A stretch of DNA of 64,000 nucleotides from a bacterium (GCA_030432695.1 JAUILN010000025.1:18165-82164), one strand, 5' to 3'; positions 45,303 to 57,401 are shown, counted from the stretch's first letter. The notes: a model not told the origin generated them from the letters alone. Numbers and translations: made by a program.

Positions 45303-46394
45303 ATGATCGAACCCATGCACAAGGCGTTCGGACTCGCGCTCCTCTTGATGACGACCACGCGGGCCGCACCGGCTCAGGAACCGGCGCCGCCCATCGACGC
45401 AGAACGGTTCGCTGCGGTGGACGCCTGGCTCGCCGAACTGGTGGCAGACCGCGTGGTGCCGGGGACCTCGCTGGTGGTCCTCACGCGCGGCGAGGGCGTG
45501 GTCCACGAGTCGACGCACGGCACCGGCGACCTCGACGCCGTCCTGCCGATCGCCTCGGCCACCAAGCTGACCGGCGCGACCGTGGCGGCGATCCTGGCCG
45601 AGCGCGAACTCGTCGATCTCGAGGCCTCGGTCGGTCAGCACGTGACAGGCTTCGGGGACCGCGCGCCGACCCTCGCGCAATGCCTGAGCTGCACCTCGGG
45701 CCTCGCACAGTCGGGGATGTTCGCGGCGCGCAATGCCGAGACCCTCGAAGCAGGCGTCGCCGCGATCGCCGCCACCACCCAACGTCGCTTCCTGCAGCCC
45801 AAGGCACCCGGCCTGTCGTTCCACTACGGCGGTGCGGGGTTCCAGGTGGCGGGGCGGACCCTCGAAGTCGCGGCCGACAAGCCGTTCGTGGAGCTGTTCG
45901 ACGAGCTGGTCGTCGAGCCGCTCGGCCTGACCACCTGGGAGTTCGGCCGCAGCGCGACCAATCCCGATCTCGGTGGCGGTGCGCGCTGTTCGGTGCGCGA
46001 CTACGCGCGGTTCCTGGCGGTGCATCTCGGTGATGGTGCGGTGGGCGACGTGCGGCTCATGACGACCGAATCGGCACGGGCGATGCGCGAGGACCGGCGC
46101 GGCCAGCTGCCGATCGACTACACGCCCTATCCCCCCGCGGTCGGCTACGGACTCGCCTGGTGGATCCTGCCGCCCGACGAAGGCCAGGAGTCCCCGCATC
46201 TGTTCGCGGACCCCGGCGCGTTCGGCGCGACACCCTGGCTCGATACCGCTCGCGGCTATGGCGCGGTGCTGTTCCTGCACGGCCGGCGCAGGGAGAGCAC
46301 GCCGCCGGGCGGGTTCCGGATCATCAAGGAGCGACTCGCCGAGCTGACCACGCTCACGGGTCGGTGCTTCGACGAGGCGAAGACCGGCGGCTGA
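45303..46394 (+). CDS. Secreted beta-lactamase-fold serine hydrolase (class C/PBP4*-like)
   Basis: The protein has 363 residues with a signal peptide (LALLLMTTTRAAPAQ). The nucleophile motif S-x-x-K is SATK near residue 84 (IASATKLTGATVAAILAE). LAQCLSCTSGLAQ is the usual 'L-L-x-H-T-S-G-L' region with Cys in place of His. The second motif, normally Y-x-N, reads Y-G-G in FHYGGAGF. True beta-lactamase activity is unlikely; esterase or D-peptidase activity is the family norm. An ATG at 45315 is an alternative start. Confidence 0.82.
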   Translation: MIEPMHKAFGLALLLMTTTRAAPAQEPAPPIDAERFAAVDAWLAELVADRVVPGTSLVVLTRGEGVVHESTHGTGDLDAVLPIASATKLTGATVAAILAERELVDLEASVGQHVTGFGDRAPTLAQCLSCTSGLAQSGMFAARNAETLEAGVAAIAATTQRRFLQPKAPGLSFHYGGAGFQVAGRTLEVAADKPFVELFDELVVEPLGLTTWEFGRSATNPDLGGGARCSVRDYARFLAVHLGDGAVGDVRLMTTESARAMREDRRGQLPIDYTPYPPAVGYGLAWWILPPDEGQESPHLFADPGAFGATPWLDTARGYGAVLFLHGRRRESTPPGGFRIIKERLAELTTLTGRCFDEAKTGG

Positions 46395-46582
46395 CCGTGC
46401 AAGACGCACGAGCACGCGGCGCGCCTCGCGACGATTCCGCGAAGTCGTCGTAGCACAGACTCGGTTCAGGGCTCTGCGGCCCGATCGCGTTGGCCGGACG
46501 GCGCGGCCGGCGCCCGCATCAGGAAGCACGCCGCGGGGTCCGGGCTCGGGGAGGTCTACCAGCGGCGCTCGCGCCAGCCCCC

Positions 46583-46966
46583 ATGACGGTCATGGAATTC
46601 CACGCGCCGCCCGAGCAAGCTGCAGCCATGTCCTGGACCCGCTACCTGCTTCACGACTTCTGGACCGCCCGCGAGTTCAACCGGATCGACAACGAACGGC
46701 GCACCGCGAACCGGGTCCGCCGGCGCCGCGTGCGGCTGGACGGCCAGCGCATCCAGGAACAGTCCGCCCGTATCGAGCAGTTGGAGGACGACCTCGGCGA
46801 GGCGATGCTGGTGGTCCGGACGCTGGCGGACCTCTGCATCCGGAAGGGACTGATCTCGGAGGCCGAGTTCGCGGCACACGCGGAGCACCTGGACGGGTTG
46901 GACGGCGTGGTAGACGGGAAGCTGGGGCGGGCGGAGGACAGCGACAGCGATCCCGGCACGACCTGA
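46583..46966 (+). CDS. Small coiled-coil hypothetical protein
   Basis: The protein has 127 residues; an ATG at 46628 would give 112. It is Arg-rich (NERRTANRVRRRRVRLDG), followed by a heptad segment (IQEQSARIEQLEDDLGEAML, then VVRTLADLCIRKGLIS) and an acidic tail. No signal peptide and no known family. It converges with the vWA gene of the TIR-MoxR operon, ten bases away. Base composition and codon pattern fit coding DNA. Confidence 0.6.
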   Translation: MTVMEFHAPPEQAAAMSWTRYLLHDFWTAREFNRIDNERRTANRVRRRRVRLDGQRIQEQSARIEQLEDDLGEAMLVVRTLADLCIRKGLISEAEFAAHAEHLDGLDGVVDGKLGRAEDSDSDPGTT

Positions 46967-46976
46967 GCCGGGCCGC

Positions 46977-49900
46977 TCAGGCCATCTCGGACTCCGGCGC
47001 CGGCATCTCGAGGAGCACGCCCTGGCGGTTCCAGTCGACTTCACCGCCGACGTTCGGTTGGATGGCCAGGATCCACACGGGGCCGCGTTCGCCGCGTTCG
47101 ATGCGCAGGCTGGCGCTGGCGATGGGGTGTCGATGCCACTCGTCGCCGGTGGTTGCCTCCGAGTCGGGAAGCTGGTATCCGGCCAGCCAGCCGTTGGCGA
47201 ACTCGAGGAACTCCTCGGGCGAACGGAACGCACCGAGCTTCCAGCGCCACATCGTTGCCAGAACGCGCAACCACGCCTGGCCGAAGAGGACCGGCGCGAG
47301 CGGCTTGCTGCCTTCGACGCGCTCGTCGAAGCGGGCGACACAGGGACGCTCGAGGACGATGCCCGGGCTGCTCGGATCGGACCACGGTGCGGTGACACCG
47401 TGAGTGCGAAGCTCGTCGACGGATCTCTGATCCGAACGCGGCCTCACGCCAACGCGTGCGGCCGCGTCGCCAGAGTCCAACGGCAGGCCTTCGATCCGCC
47501 CCCCGCCGTCGACCCCCGAGATCCGACCCGGCACGCCATCGACCGCGACGGAGGCGACCACGCGCTCGGCGATGAGCCAATGAACTCCGGCGCGGGGAGG
47601 ACCCGAGGAAGCGGGCGACCGCGAGGAATCTCCGTCCCCCGCCGACCGAACCGGGGCGTCCCCCACGCAAAGACACAGCGAGTCCGCGAACGGTTGGCGT
47701 CGGAACTCCTGCCAGCCCCAGAGCCGCTCCAGGAACAAGCTCTTCCAATCGATCCCGGAATCGACGTCGGGCCACTCCTCCAACCCCGCGGCGCGCGGAG
47801 ACAACGCAGCGACCATCATGCTGCCCGCCCTGTGCGCCTGGACCAACACCTCCCCGAGCTCGACCAGCTGCTTCTCATCCAACACGAGTTCCGGACCGAG
47901 AATCAACATCCCTGGATCCGGCTCCTCGAACGGATCCGAACTCCCGAACCAGTGCCGCGCGCTCGCCAGGTCGATCGACTCTCCATCTCGAGGCACGGGC
48001 CCACCCCAGACCTCGATCCTGAGTCGCTCGCTGGTATCGGTGGAAACCACCAGCCGGTGCAGCGCGCGCCAGTTGGCTTCGAGCCGCCGGAAGTCCTCGT
48101 GACCGACCACGGCACTGGCATCCACGTATCCGATTCCATAGTCGTCGACTTCACGCTGGACGGCTTCACGTTCGAAGCCCTCGAGCGACCGGAAGCTGAG
48201 GACGACGCTTCCGGCGCGACCCGCACCTCCAGGGAACTGGAGATCGACGCCAGGCCGGAGAACCCGGAACAGCTCGTCGAAGTCCTCCGCCGAGGTCCGG
48301 TGCCAGACCTCGGCGCTTCCTGGTTCCCGTGCGCCACCGAGATCCGCCACCACGCGCACGAGGAACGGTGCCTCGACCGACTCGACGCCGCTCTCCACTT
48401 CCCGCTCGATCCGGATCTCGACCCGCCCGTGCTCGGACTTCTCCTCGACCTCGAACTCCAGCTCCAACGCCTCGCCCAGCGCGTTCTCCACCCGCACGCC
48501 GGTCGCCATCTCCACGTCGTCGAAGGCCACGAACGCATGCGGGACCGCCGGCAGCTGCAGATCCACGACCCGCTCCCCGGCGGTCAATCGCAGCGCGATC
48601 GGCCGACTCTGCGGCACCGCGAGGGCATGCGCCAGCTCCATGCCGGGCGTACCGATCTCGACACCGCCTGCGACGAGGCGTAACCCCAGTGTGATCCTCT
48701 CGACTTCCTGCGTCTGGCCCGGACGAAGCCAGGATCCATAGCGCCGCTCGTCGGTCGCGGCACTCTCCCAATCCTGGGGCGCAGGCGGAATCCCGAGCCG
48801 CACCCGCCCGCCAAAGCGCAGCATGTGCACCTCTTCAGGCAGCGCACCCTCCTCGGGGAGCGGCAACCGGTCGCGCAGGGCGTAGGCCCATTCGGCGAGG
48901 GTGTCGCGCTGCAGCAGCGTCGCGACGCCTCGACGCAACCGCTCCGCCGCCGCCTCGATCCGGCCGCCGAGCAGCTCGTAGGTCGTCTCCTCCTCCAACC
49001 GCAGGGCCGGGCTCGCCTCGGCATGGATCGCCGCGACGACCGCCCAAGCCCGCTCCAGCAGCGTGCGGTCCTCGCGCAATTCGTTCAGCAGAGCCTTGCG
49101 GTCTTCGCCGCGAAACACAATCGAGGACCGATCCCGCTCGGCGACCCACGGCGCGAACCACAGCCGCGCCTCGACCTCGACGCCCAGCTCCGGGAAGCAC
49201 TCGAGCCGCATCGCACGCAGCAAGGCCGGTTCGATCTCGACCGCGAGCGAGAGCGCGCGCGCGAGCCGTCGGAGATCGCTGCTCCCCGACGTTCGCCCCA
49301 CGGCAGGCACGGCCGCCCGCCAGACGTCGCGCACCGAAGTCCGACGATCCCAGTCCAGCACCAGCACGCCCTGCCTGGGAATACGCGACCGCACGCGATC
49401 CGACGACGTCGTGAGGACCACCACCCGATGACCGCGCGCAACGAGACCCTCCAGGAAGCCGCGCCACGCCTGCGCCGAGACCACCGCGGATCCCGCCGCC
49501 GGCGGACCGAGACCGAGATCGCCGACGATCAGCACGGTGCAGTCGGCCGGCGGAACGCGCCAGTCGATCGGCAGGCCGTCCGCCACCAGACCGTCGCTCG
49601 GCAATCCCTCGAACCAAGAGACCCGCTGCCGGCTGCCCGGCACCAGGGTCTGCAAGGCCGCGAGCAGCCGCTGTAGGTCGTCGCCGAAGGGCATCATCGA
49701 GGCAGCCGCATCGACGTACACCTCGACGCCCCGGGACAGGGTGTGGCGCTCCAGGAACGGCAACCGCTCGAGACTGCGCGCGCGCGCCACCTCGGCGACG
49801 ATCCCCGGCAGATCGATCTCCTCGCCGACGACCGTGCTGGACAGCGCCGAGCCGAGGATGGCGCGCTGCCAGGTCGGTCGGAACAGCGGAATGCCTGGCG

Positions 49901-50651
49901 CGGGGCGCGGCTGTGGCGGCTCGAGTGCGTCGACGCTGTCGAGGTGGCGGGGCGGACGCGAGGCGGCGCTCAGCACCGCCTCGATGGCCTGGCGCAGTTG
50001 CAACACGAACTCGGAGTGCTCCCGCCGCGCGTGCGGCTCGAGCGACGGAACCTCGACCACGGGCGAGTGGCCGGGAACCGATCCCCTCGGCGTCCTCGAT
50101 TGCTTCGCGATCGGCCGCTTCGACGAGTCTGCGAGATGCAGCTCCACGACGGGCAGCGGACTCCAGGATCGCGCGGTGTCCTGGTGCCGCCCGGGCAAGG
50201 GTTCGAGGACCAGCAACACCAGGTCGGCCAACCCACGCAGGCTGGCCGCCATCCCGAGGCCCGCAGCGGCCGGATCCGGGTCGAACAGCGGCTCGATCCA
50301 CGACCCGGTCTGCTGCACGAGATTCAGCAACCGCTGATCCCGCAGCACCGGGTAGGGGCCGACCAACACGACGCGTGGCGTCCTCGGCGAAGCATCCGTG
50401 GTGGTGGCCCGCGAGGCGCGCGGCTCTCGCTGGCGCCGCGGCAGCAGCTCGACACCGGCACCACTCTGCGAGGGCGCCGACCGGGGTTCACGAGCTCCCG
50501 GCAGTGCGTTCGCTCCCTCTGCGGGGTCAGGCCGACGGGGATCTCCAGCATCTTCCCGCTCACCACACAGCACGGCCCGGATCCGCTCCCGCTCCCGACC
50601 CTCGGCACCGAGCCGACGCCACGCGCGCAACAGATCCCCCGCGCGGTTCAA
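46977..50651 (-). CDS. Large vWA-like conflict-system protein (SAV_2336-type)
   Basis: The product is 1224 residues, with a TTG start overlapping the MoxR stop (TTGA at 50648-50651). The upstream open frame is the shadow of MoxR. Residues ~320-480 form a vWA-like fold: VEVYVDAAASMMPFGDDLQR with a partial MIDAS (D-x-A-x-S), DCTVLIVGDLGLG and HRVVVLTTSSDRVRS. Before it is a short helical start and a Pro/Arg-rich linker with VVLVGPYPVLRDQ. After it come long domains with no clear relatives (LRFGGRVRLGIPPAPQ, HWLIAERVVASVAVDG, and LATMWRWKLGAFRSPEEFLE). The pairing with MoxR and TIR resembles vWA-MoxR-associated defence systems, in which this protein is a hub. Confidence 0.7.
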   Translation of the reverse strand: MNRAGDLLRAWRRLGAEGRERERIRAVLCGEREDAGDPRRPDPAEGANALPGAREPRSAPSQSGAGVELLPRRQREPRASRATTTDASPRTPRVVLVGPYPVLRDQRLLNLVQQTGSWIEPLFDPDPAAAGLGMAASLRGLADLVLLVLEPLPGRHQDTARSWSPLPVVELHLADSSKRPIAKQSRTPRGSVPGHSPVVEVPSLEPHARREHSEFVLQLRQAIEAVLSAASRPPRHLDSVDALEPPQPRPAPGIPLFRPTWQRAILGSALSSTVVGEEIDLPGIVAEVARARSLERLPFLERHTLSRGVEVYVDAAASMMPFGDDLQRLLAALQTLVPGSRQRVSWFEGLPSDGLVADGLPIDWRVPPADCTVLIVGDLGLGPPAAGSAVVSAQAWRGFLEGLVARGHRVVVLTTSSDRVRSRIPRQGVLVLDWDRRTSVRDVWRAAVPAVGRTSGSSDLRRLARALSLAVEIEPALLRAMRLECFPELGVEVEARLWFAPWVAERDRSSIVFRGEDRKALLNELREDRTLLERAWAVVAAIHAEASPALRLEEETTYELLGGRIEAAAERLRRGVATLLQRDTLAEWAYALRDRLPLPEEGALPEEVHMLRFGGRVRLGIPPAPQDWESAATDERRYGSWLRPGQTQEVERITLGLRLVAGGVEIGTPGMELAHALAVPQSRPIALRLTAGERVVDLQLPAVPHAFVAFDDVEMATGVRVENALGEALELEFEVEEKSEHGRVEIRIEREVESGVESVEAPFLVRVVADLGGAREPGSAEVWHRTSAEDFDELFRVLRPGVDLQFPGGAGRAGSVVLSFRSLEGFEREAVQREVDDYGIGYVDASAVVGHEDFRRLEANWRALHRLVVSTDTSERLRIEVWGGPVPRDGESIDLASARHWFGSSDPFEEPDPGMLILGPELVLDEKQLVELGEVLVQAHRAGSMMVAALSPRAAGLEEWPDVDSGIDWKSLFLERLWGWQEFRRQPFADSLCLCVGDAPVRSAGDGDSSRSPASSGPPRAGVHWLIAERVVASVAVDGVPGRISGVDGGGRIEGLPLDSGDAAARVGVRPRSDQRSVDELRTHGVTAPWSDPSSPGIVLERPCVARFDERVEGSKPLAPVLFGQAWLRVLATMWRWKLGAFRSPEEFLEFANGWLAGYQLPDSEATTGDEWHRHPIASASLRIERGERGPVWILAIQPNVGGEVDWNRQGVLLEMPAPESEMA

Positions 50652-51547
50652 TGCGCCGTGCCTCCCTCGAGCCGCCGCGCCAGCACCGCACGCTTCACGT
50701 CCTGCCAATCCGCATCACCCTGCGAGATGCCCAGCTCACCGACCGCCCGCACCAGGTCGAGGAACTCCGCGACGCTGGCCGTCAGCTCCTCGGCGAGCGC
50801 TGCCGCGTCCGCGACCACGCCCGCATCCGCGCCGGGAACGTGGAGCTGCGCGATCTCCGCGAGATGCGCCGCCGCCAACGGTTCGATCCGCGTCTCCACG
50901 CAACGCCGCAGGAACGCCGGCGGCAGCTCCCGCTCCTCGTTGGTCGTCACCACGATCAATGGCACGCCCTGCGCCACCACGTTCTCGCCGGTGGGCGCGA
51001 CCTCGAACTCCAGACTGCCCAGCGGCACCAGCAGGTTGTTCGGCACGTCCGGTTCGGCCTTGTCGATCTCGTCGAGCAGGACCACGCCTGGCTGTGCGGT
51101 GGCGGGCACATCCAACGCATCCAGCCCGGCGCGTTCGCGGAACCGGTTCTCCTGCCGCGTCGCGCCCATTGGATCGAAGGCCCACCAAAGCACACCCGGC
51201 CGCACATAGGGACCCATGTCACCTTCGAGTCCACCGGCTTGGGCGTCGTGCAATCGGCGCACGAGGTCGACCTCCCAGAGCAGGTCTTCCGAACGGGTCC
51301 GCGACGTCACCGTGATCCGGTGCATGCCTCGGCCCATGTGCTCCGCCACCGCCTTGGCGAGGGACGACTTCCCGTTACCCGAGGCACCTCGCACCAACAG
51401 CGGCCGCCCGGTCGCGAGCGCGACGTTCACATCGAGGATCAGCCGCTCGTTGAAGCGATACGCCTTGCCCGGAGCGCGGTCGGCGCGCGACGTCCCGCGT
51501 GCGGCAATGGTCGGCTGGCCCGGATCGAAGATGCGCTGGTATGCCAT
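50648..51547 (-). CDS. MoxR-type AAA+ ATPase
   Basis: The protein has 299 residues from the ATG at 51547. It has Walker A LVRGASGNGKSSLAKA, Walker B VVLLDEIDKAEP, sensor 1 VVTTNEERELP and arginine finger LRRCVETRIEP, all intact. DVPNNLLVPLG is typical of the MoxR class. MoxR ATPases remodel vWA partners. It starts 11 nt after the TIR gene and overlaps the vWA gene by four bases, so the three genes are co-translated. Confidence 0.92.
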   Translation of the reverse strand: MAYQRIFDPGQPTIAARGTSRADRAPGKAYRFNERLILDVNVALATGRPLLVRGASGNGKSSLAKAVAEHMGRGMHRITVTSRTRSEDLLWEVDLVRRLHDAQAGGLEGDMGPYVRPGVLWWAFDPMGATRQENRFRERAGLDALDVPATAQPGVVLLDEIDKAEPDVPNNLLVPLGSLEFEVAPTGENVVAQGVPLIVVTTNEERELPPAFLRRCVETRIEPLAAAHLAEIAQLHVPGADAGVVADAAALAEELTASVAEFLDLVRAVGELGISQGDADWQDVKRAVLARRLEGGTAH

Positions 51548-51558
51548 GGGTCTTTGCC

Positions 51559-52851
51559 TCAGGTCCCGCCGTCGAGGATCGCCAGCAGGGACAGATAGTC
51601 GATGTGTGCCGCCTGCTCGGCAGCACCGTCGAGCTCGGGAATCAGGGTGACGGGCCGCACTCCGTCGACGGGCTCGAGCTGCCAGGCCGATCCGCCGACG
51701 CGCAGGATCACGCGCAGCCCCGGGAATCGGCTCATCAGGTCGCGGCCGAGGTCGACCACTCCGGGCCCCCACTCCAGGGCGACGAAGACCGGCTTCAACC
51801 GATCGATCACCCCAGCCAGGAGTTCCGGAGCACCGCCCCCGGGCATGGACGGCACCAAGGCCTTCCACAGCTCGGCGACCACGCGCTCCGCAAACATCCC
51901 GGCGTCGCTCTCGCCCTTGGGTCGCACCGGCTGGACGATGCGCCAGCGATTGCGCGGCGTCGCACCCGAGGCCCGCGCGACGTAGCACTCCGCCGCGAAC
52001 GGAGTGCTCCCCGGCAGGATGTAGAGTTCCGGACTCGCATCCGCGGCCTGGGTCTCGATCCCGCTTCGCAGCGGCACCGCCGCTTCCCAGGCAACCCAAC
52101 TCGGCTGCAGCGCACGCACCACCTCGACCAGCAGTTCGCGCTCGCGCACGTTGTCGAGGAGGCAGCGGATCGCGCGTTCGACCACGTCGAAGGGTTGGTG
52201 CAGCAGACCGAGAGCGACGGGCAGCTCGGCATCCCTGGTGGGCGCCCAGGGGCCGAGGTCGATCGGGATCTCGTCGGCCAGCGCCTCGAGGGCGCGGGAG
52301 CCCTGCAGATTGCGCAGCACCTTCACGAGGCTGCCGACCAATGCGTCGCAGCAACTCGTGCCGCGATCCACGACCGCGCCACGCACCACATCACCGATCC
52401 GCCGCGCGAGGTCCGTCCGGCTCTCGCCCTCCTGCTGCAGGATCAGGTGCCGGTCTTCGATCTCCAGCTCCGCGACCTCGCTGCCCGGCAGATCATCGAG
52501 CCGCAGTCCGTCGCAGAGCACCGGCACGAGCAGCAGCCGCGGGTCCAGGCGCTTGCGCCAACTCAGGATCGTCACCTCGCGCGGCACCCAGAGCGGGCGG
52601 TCGGATCCGGTGTGCGCGAGGCCCACCGCGGCCGGCGTGAGCAGCAGGATCGCGACGTCGCAATGCCCTAGCCACGCATAGAGCGCATCGCGCCACGGCG
52701 CCCCGACCTGCAATCGCAGGGCGTCGATGAACACGTCGTGCTGCGCGTCCGCCGGATCGCCACCCTCCAGGTCGGCCTTCACCGCATCGCGGAGCGGCAC
52801 CGAGATGTCGTCCCGCCCGGTGTAGCTGATGAAGACCCGTGGACGTCCCAT
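51559..52851 (-). CDS. TIR-domain protein, first gene of a TIR-MoxR-vWA operon
   Basis: The protein has 430 residues. The TIR domain is ~1-125: RVFISYTGRDD (box 1), LGHCDVAILLLTPAAV, then LWVPREVTIL with Glu92 in the place of the catalytic NADase Glu, and LLLVPVLCDGL. Residues ~150-260 form a helical region. Residues ~260-430 make up a second alpha/beta domain (LLVEVVRALQPSWVAWEAAV, PELLAGVIDRLKPVFVALEW) that resembles an effector-associated sensor. It is likely a cytoplasmic NAD-degrading effector released by the MoxR/vWA module. The NADase inference rests on the Glu motif only. Confidence 0.82.
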   Translation of the reverse strand: MGRPRVFISYTGRDDISVPLRDAVKADLEGGDPADAQHDVFIDALRLQVGAPWRDALYAWLGHCDVAILLLTPAAVGLAHTGSDRPLWVPREVTILSWRKRLDPRLLLVPVLCDGLRLDDLPGSEVAELEIEDRHLILQQEGESRTDLARRIGDVVRGAVVDRGTSCCDALVGSLVKVLRNLQGSRALEALADEIPIDLGPWAPTRDAELPVALGLLHQPFDVVERAIRCLLDNVRERELLVEVVRALQPSWVAWEAAVPLRSGIETQAADASPELYILPGSTPFAAECYVARASGATPRNRWRIVQPVRPKGESDAGMFAERVVAELWKALVPSMPGGGAPELLAGVIDRLKPVFVALEWGPGVVDLGRDLMSRFPGLRVILRVGGSAWQLEPVDGVRPVTLIPELDGAAEQAAHIDYLSLLAILDGGT

Positions 52852-52911
52852 GCGCGGCCGTCGGTTGTAGCGGGGCGCCGGCCTCGCTGTCCACCGCAGC
52901 GGCCGCGCGAC

Positions 52912-54144
52912 CTATCGATCGCCACCCAGCGGATAGAAGATCTGGGTGCGCCACTGCGCCGGATCGGTCACCAGGCCCGGATCCGTCCAGTAGATCTCCC
53001 AGGGCATCCCCGTCGCCCGGAGTCCGTGTTCGCCGAGCCAGCCCATGATCCGCTCGTGGGTGCTGCGCATCTCGTGGTAGGGCCCGACGTGCCAGGTCGT
53101 TGCCACGGTGCAACCCGGCAGCCTGCGCGCCTTGACGCGTCCCTTCTCCTCGATCGGCGTTGCGACCACGATGCCGGCCTCGAGGTCGACCTCGGCGCCG
53201 AAGGAGTGGTAGCGCGCGAAGGGCGCGGTGAGCATGCGGATGCCCTGGGCCTGCACCGCGGCGTGGACCTCGGGGAGCATCGTGGCCAGGGCACGGCTGA
53301 GATCCGCCATGGGCACCTTCTGTCGGATCGTCGCGGTATGGACCTCGGCGACCTCCAGGGTGGTGACCGCCGGGTCGCCGCCGGATTCCTCGGCCGCGGC
53401 GCGGGCCACTGTGCGGATGGTCGGATCGAGACGCAGCTTGGCCACGGCGAACTCGTGGTCGCGCCGGATCGACTTCGGCGTCAACCGGTATTCGAAGTCG
53501 GCCAGATGCAGCGCCCAGACGGACGGGATCTCGGCATTCTTGATTCGCGTGGCAGCCGCGACCCGCAGGCTCACGGCACGGAAGCCACCGAGACCGTCCG
53601 CGACGCGGATCTCGGCGTTCAAGAGCGCACCGCTGTCGCGCGCGACGGTCCATGCGTCGGTGCCCCCGTGCGGCGAATCGGTCTCGAAGCGCAACGCCTC
53701 GCGGTCCTCGCTCTGCACCTCTTCCACGTCGTCGCGCCGCTGCTCGGGCGCGACGCGCAGGCCGGCCACCAGACCGATCACCGTCTCCCAGCCGGCGAAG
53801 TCCTCGTCGATCAGGAGCGCGGGTCCGGCGACCGGATCGAGGAGCCACGCACTCTCGGCATCGCGACCGACCGCGAACTTGCCGGTCGCCTCCAGATCGA
53901 TCGACAGCCGCGCGAGGTCGCCGGCCGCGTGCAGGGTGAACTCGCCGCGCGCCACCGGCATCGCGCCGTGCGAGGTGACCCACGAGGCCTCGACCGGACC
54001 CGAGATCACGGTTCCCGTGACGGTCTCGGCCGGCTCGGACTCGTCGTCCTGAGCAGCGACACCGGCCCCGCAGAGGGCGGCGACGAACAGCGAGGTGGCA
54101 GAAGCGCGGCGGGCGCCGCAACGGCGGATCAGCGAGAACATCAT
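52912..54144 (-). CDS. Secreted protein with a C-terminal GyrI-like (effector-binding) domain
   Basis: The protein has 410 residues from the first ATG of an ATGATG pair, with GGAG upstream. The signal peptide (ATSLFVAALCGAGVAAQ) is followed by a beta-rich region (~30-200). The last ~150 residues look like the GyrI/AraC-effector-binding fold: RMLTAPFARYHSF, GCTVATTWHVGPYHEMRSTH, ERIMGWLGEHGLRATG, WEIYWTDPG. GyrI-like domains are usually cytoplasmic. A secreted version suggests small-molecule or hydrophobic ligand binding outside. The gene is divergent from the ECF sigma gene. Confidence 0.75.
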   Translation of the reverse strand: MMFSLIRRCGARRASATSLFVAALCGAGVAAQDDESEPAETVTGTVISGPVEASWVTSHGAMPVARGEFTLHAAGDLARLSIDLEATGKFAVGRDAESAWLLDPVAGPALLIDEDFAGWETVIGLVAGLRVAPEQRRDDVEEVQSEDREALRFETDSPHGGTDAWTVARDSGALLNAEIRVADGLGGFRAVSLRVAAATRIKNAEIPSVWALHLADFEYRLTPKSIRRDHEFAVAKLRLDPTIRTVARAAAEESGGDPAVTTLEVAEVHTATIRQKVPMADLSRALATMLPEVHAAVQAQGIRMLTAPFARYHSFGAEVDLEAGIVVATPIEEKGRVKARRLPGCTVATTWHVGPYHEMRSTHERIMGWLGEHGLRATGMPWEIYWTDPGLVTDPAQWRTQIFYPLGGDR

Positions 54145-54245
54145 CGAGGCTCCAGGTTTCGGTCGTTCGGTGGCCCGGAGACGGAATCCCCGCGCCGATT
54201 CGTACGACCCGCACTCGGAATCGCGTAGAGAATCGCACCGCGCGC

Positions 54246-54958
54246 ATGGGCTCCGCCAGTGACCAGTCCCCGACGCCGAACCGACCGGCCTTCCCGACCA
54301 CCCGCTGGTCGATGGTGGCCGCGGCCGGGCGCCGCGAGGATCCGGGATTGCGCAGCCTGGTCGCCGCCTACGACCGGCCGATCCGCGCCTACCTCGCAGC
54401 GCGTTGGCGGCTCGCTCCCGACGAGGTCGGCGACCGCGCGCAGGACTTCTTCCTGGAGCTGCTGCAGCGCGATGTGCTGAGCCTGGCCGATCCGGCGCGC
54501 GCTCGCTTCCGCACCTTCGTCCGCGCGGTCCTCGACTCCGCGGTGGTCGACGAGTTCCGCCGCGGCATGGCGCAGAAGCGCGGTGGGGATCGGGAGCGGG
54601 TGCCGCTCGACGCGGTCTCGGATGCGCCTCGCCATGCCGAGTCGCCCGAGCAGGTGCTCGACCGCGAATGGCGCCGCAGCCTGGTGGAGCGCGCATTGAG
54701 CGAGCTCGAGCGGGAACTCGCCGAGATCGACCAACAGACGCGCTTCGCGGTGTTCCGGAGCTGGTATCTCGACGACGGCGAATCGGTCGACCACGTGATG
54801 CTCGCCGAGCGCCACGACATCCCGCGGCACACCGTCTCCAACCACCTCCGCCTCGCCAAGCAGCGCTTCCGCGCCATCCTCGAACGCCTGCTGCGCGACA
54901 CGGTGCGCGACGCCGACGACCTCGAAGCCGAACTGGCGTGGTTCTTCGGAGGAAGCAC

Positions 54959-54962
<4 letters not shown>
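54246..54962 (+). CDS. ECF-type RNA polymerase sigma factor
   Basis: The protein has 238 residues. Region 2 (VAAYDRPIRAYLAARW, DRAQDFFLELLQRDVL, FRTFVRAVLDSAVVDEFRR) and region 4 (LAERHDIPRHTVSNHLRLAK) are present, with an unusually long linker. TTRWSMVAAAG and the 'AQDFF' segment are typical of Planctomycete ECF factors linked to Ser/Thr kinases. The stop overlaps the kinase start (GTGA), so sigma and kinase are co-expressed, and the kinase probably controls the sigma factor. Confidence 0.87.
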
Positions 54963-57168
<2,206 letters not shown>

Positions 57169-57172
<4 letters not shown>

Positions 57173-57336
57173 GAGGCCGGGTCACGGGACACGTTCCGAT
57201 CCAGTGCGTGAACGCGTGCCCGGGACGAAGCCGTGAAACGCAGCCGAATCGGTGGATTCGGCGAGGCTTCACGGCGATGTCCCGGGTGCGAGGGCGCGTG
57301 CTGGGCGGAATGGTCTCCCGTGACCCTGCCTCCTAG
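57169..57336. repeat. 168-nt near-palindrome (nested inverted repeat)
   Basis: The outer ends are CTAGGAGGC (57169-57177) and GCCTCCTAG (57328-57336). The arms stay largely complementary all the way in: GGGTCACGGGA with TCCCGTGACCC, CCCGGGAC with GTCCCGGG, GCCGTGAA with TTCACGGC. They close on GCCGAATC-ggtg-GATTCGGC. The left end includes the kinase stop codon. It could be a strong terminator, a miniature inverted-repeat element or a structured RNA. No ORF covers it. Confidence 0.85.
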
Positions 57337-57401
57337 GCCCTCGCTCCCGATCTCTGCTCGATATTGCGCGCCCCACTCCTCCATCAGGGGCGAGAGACGC
57401 G

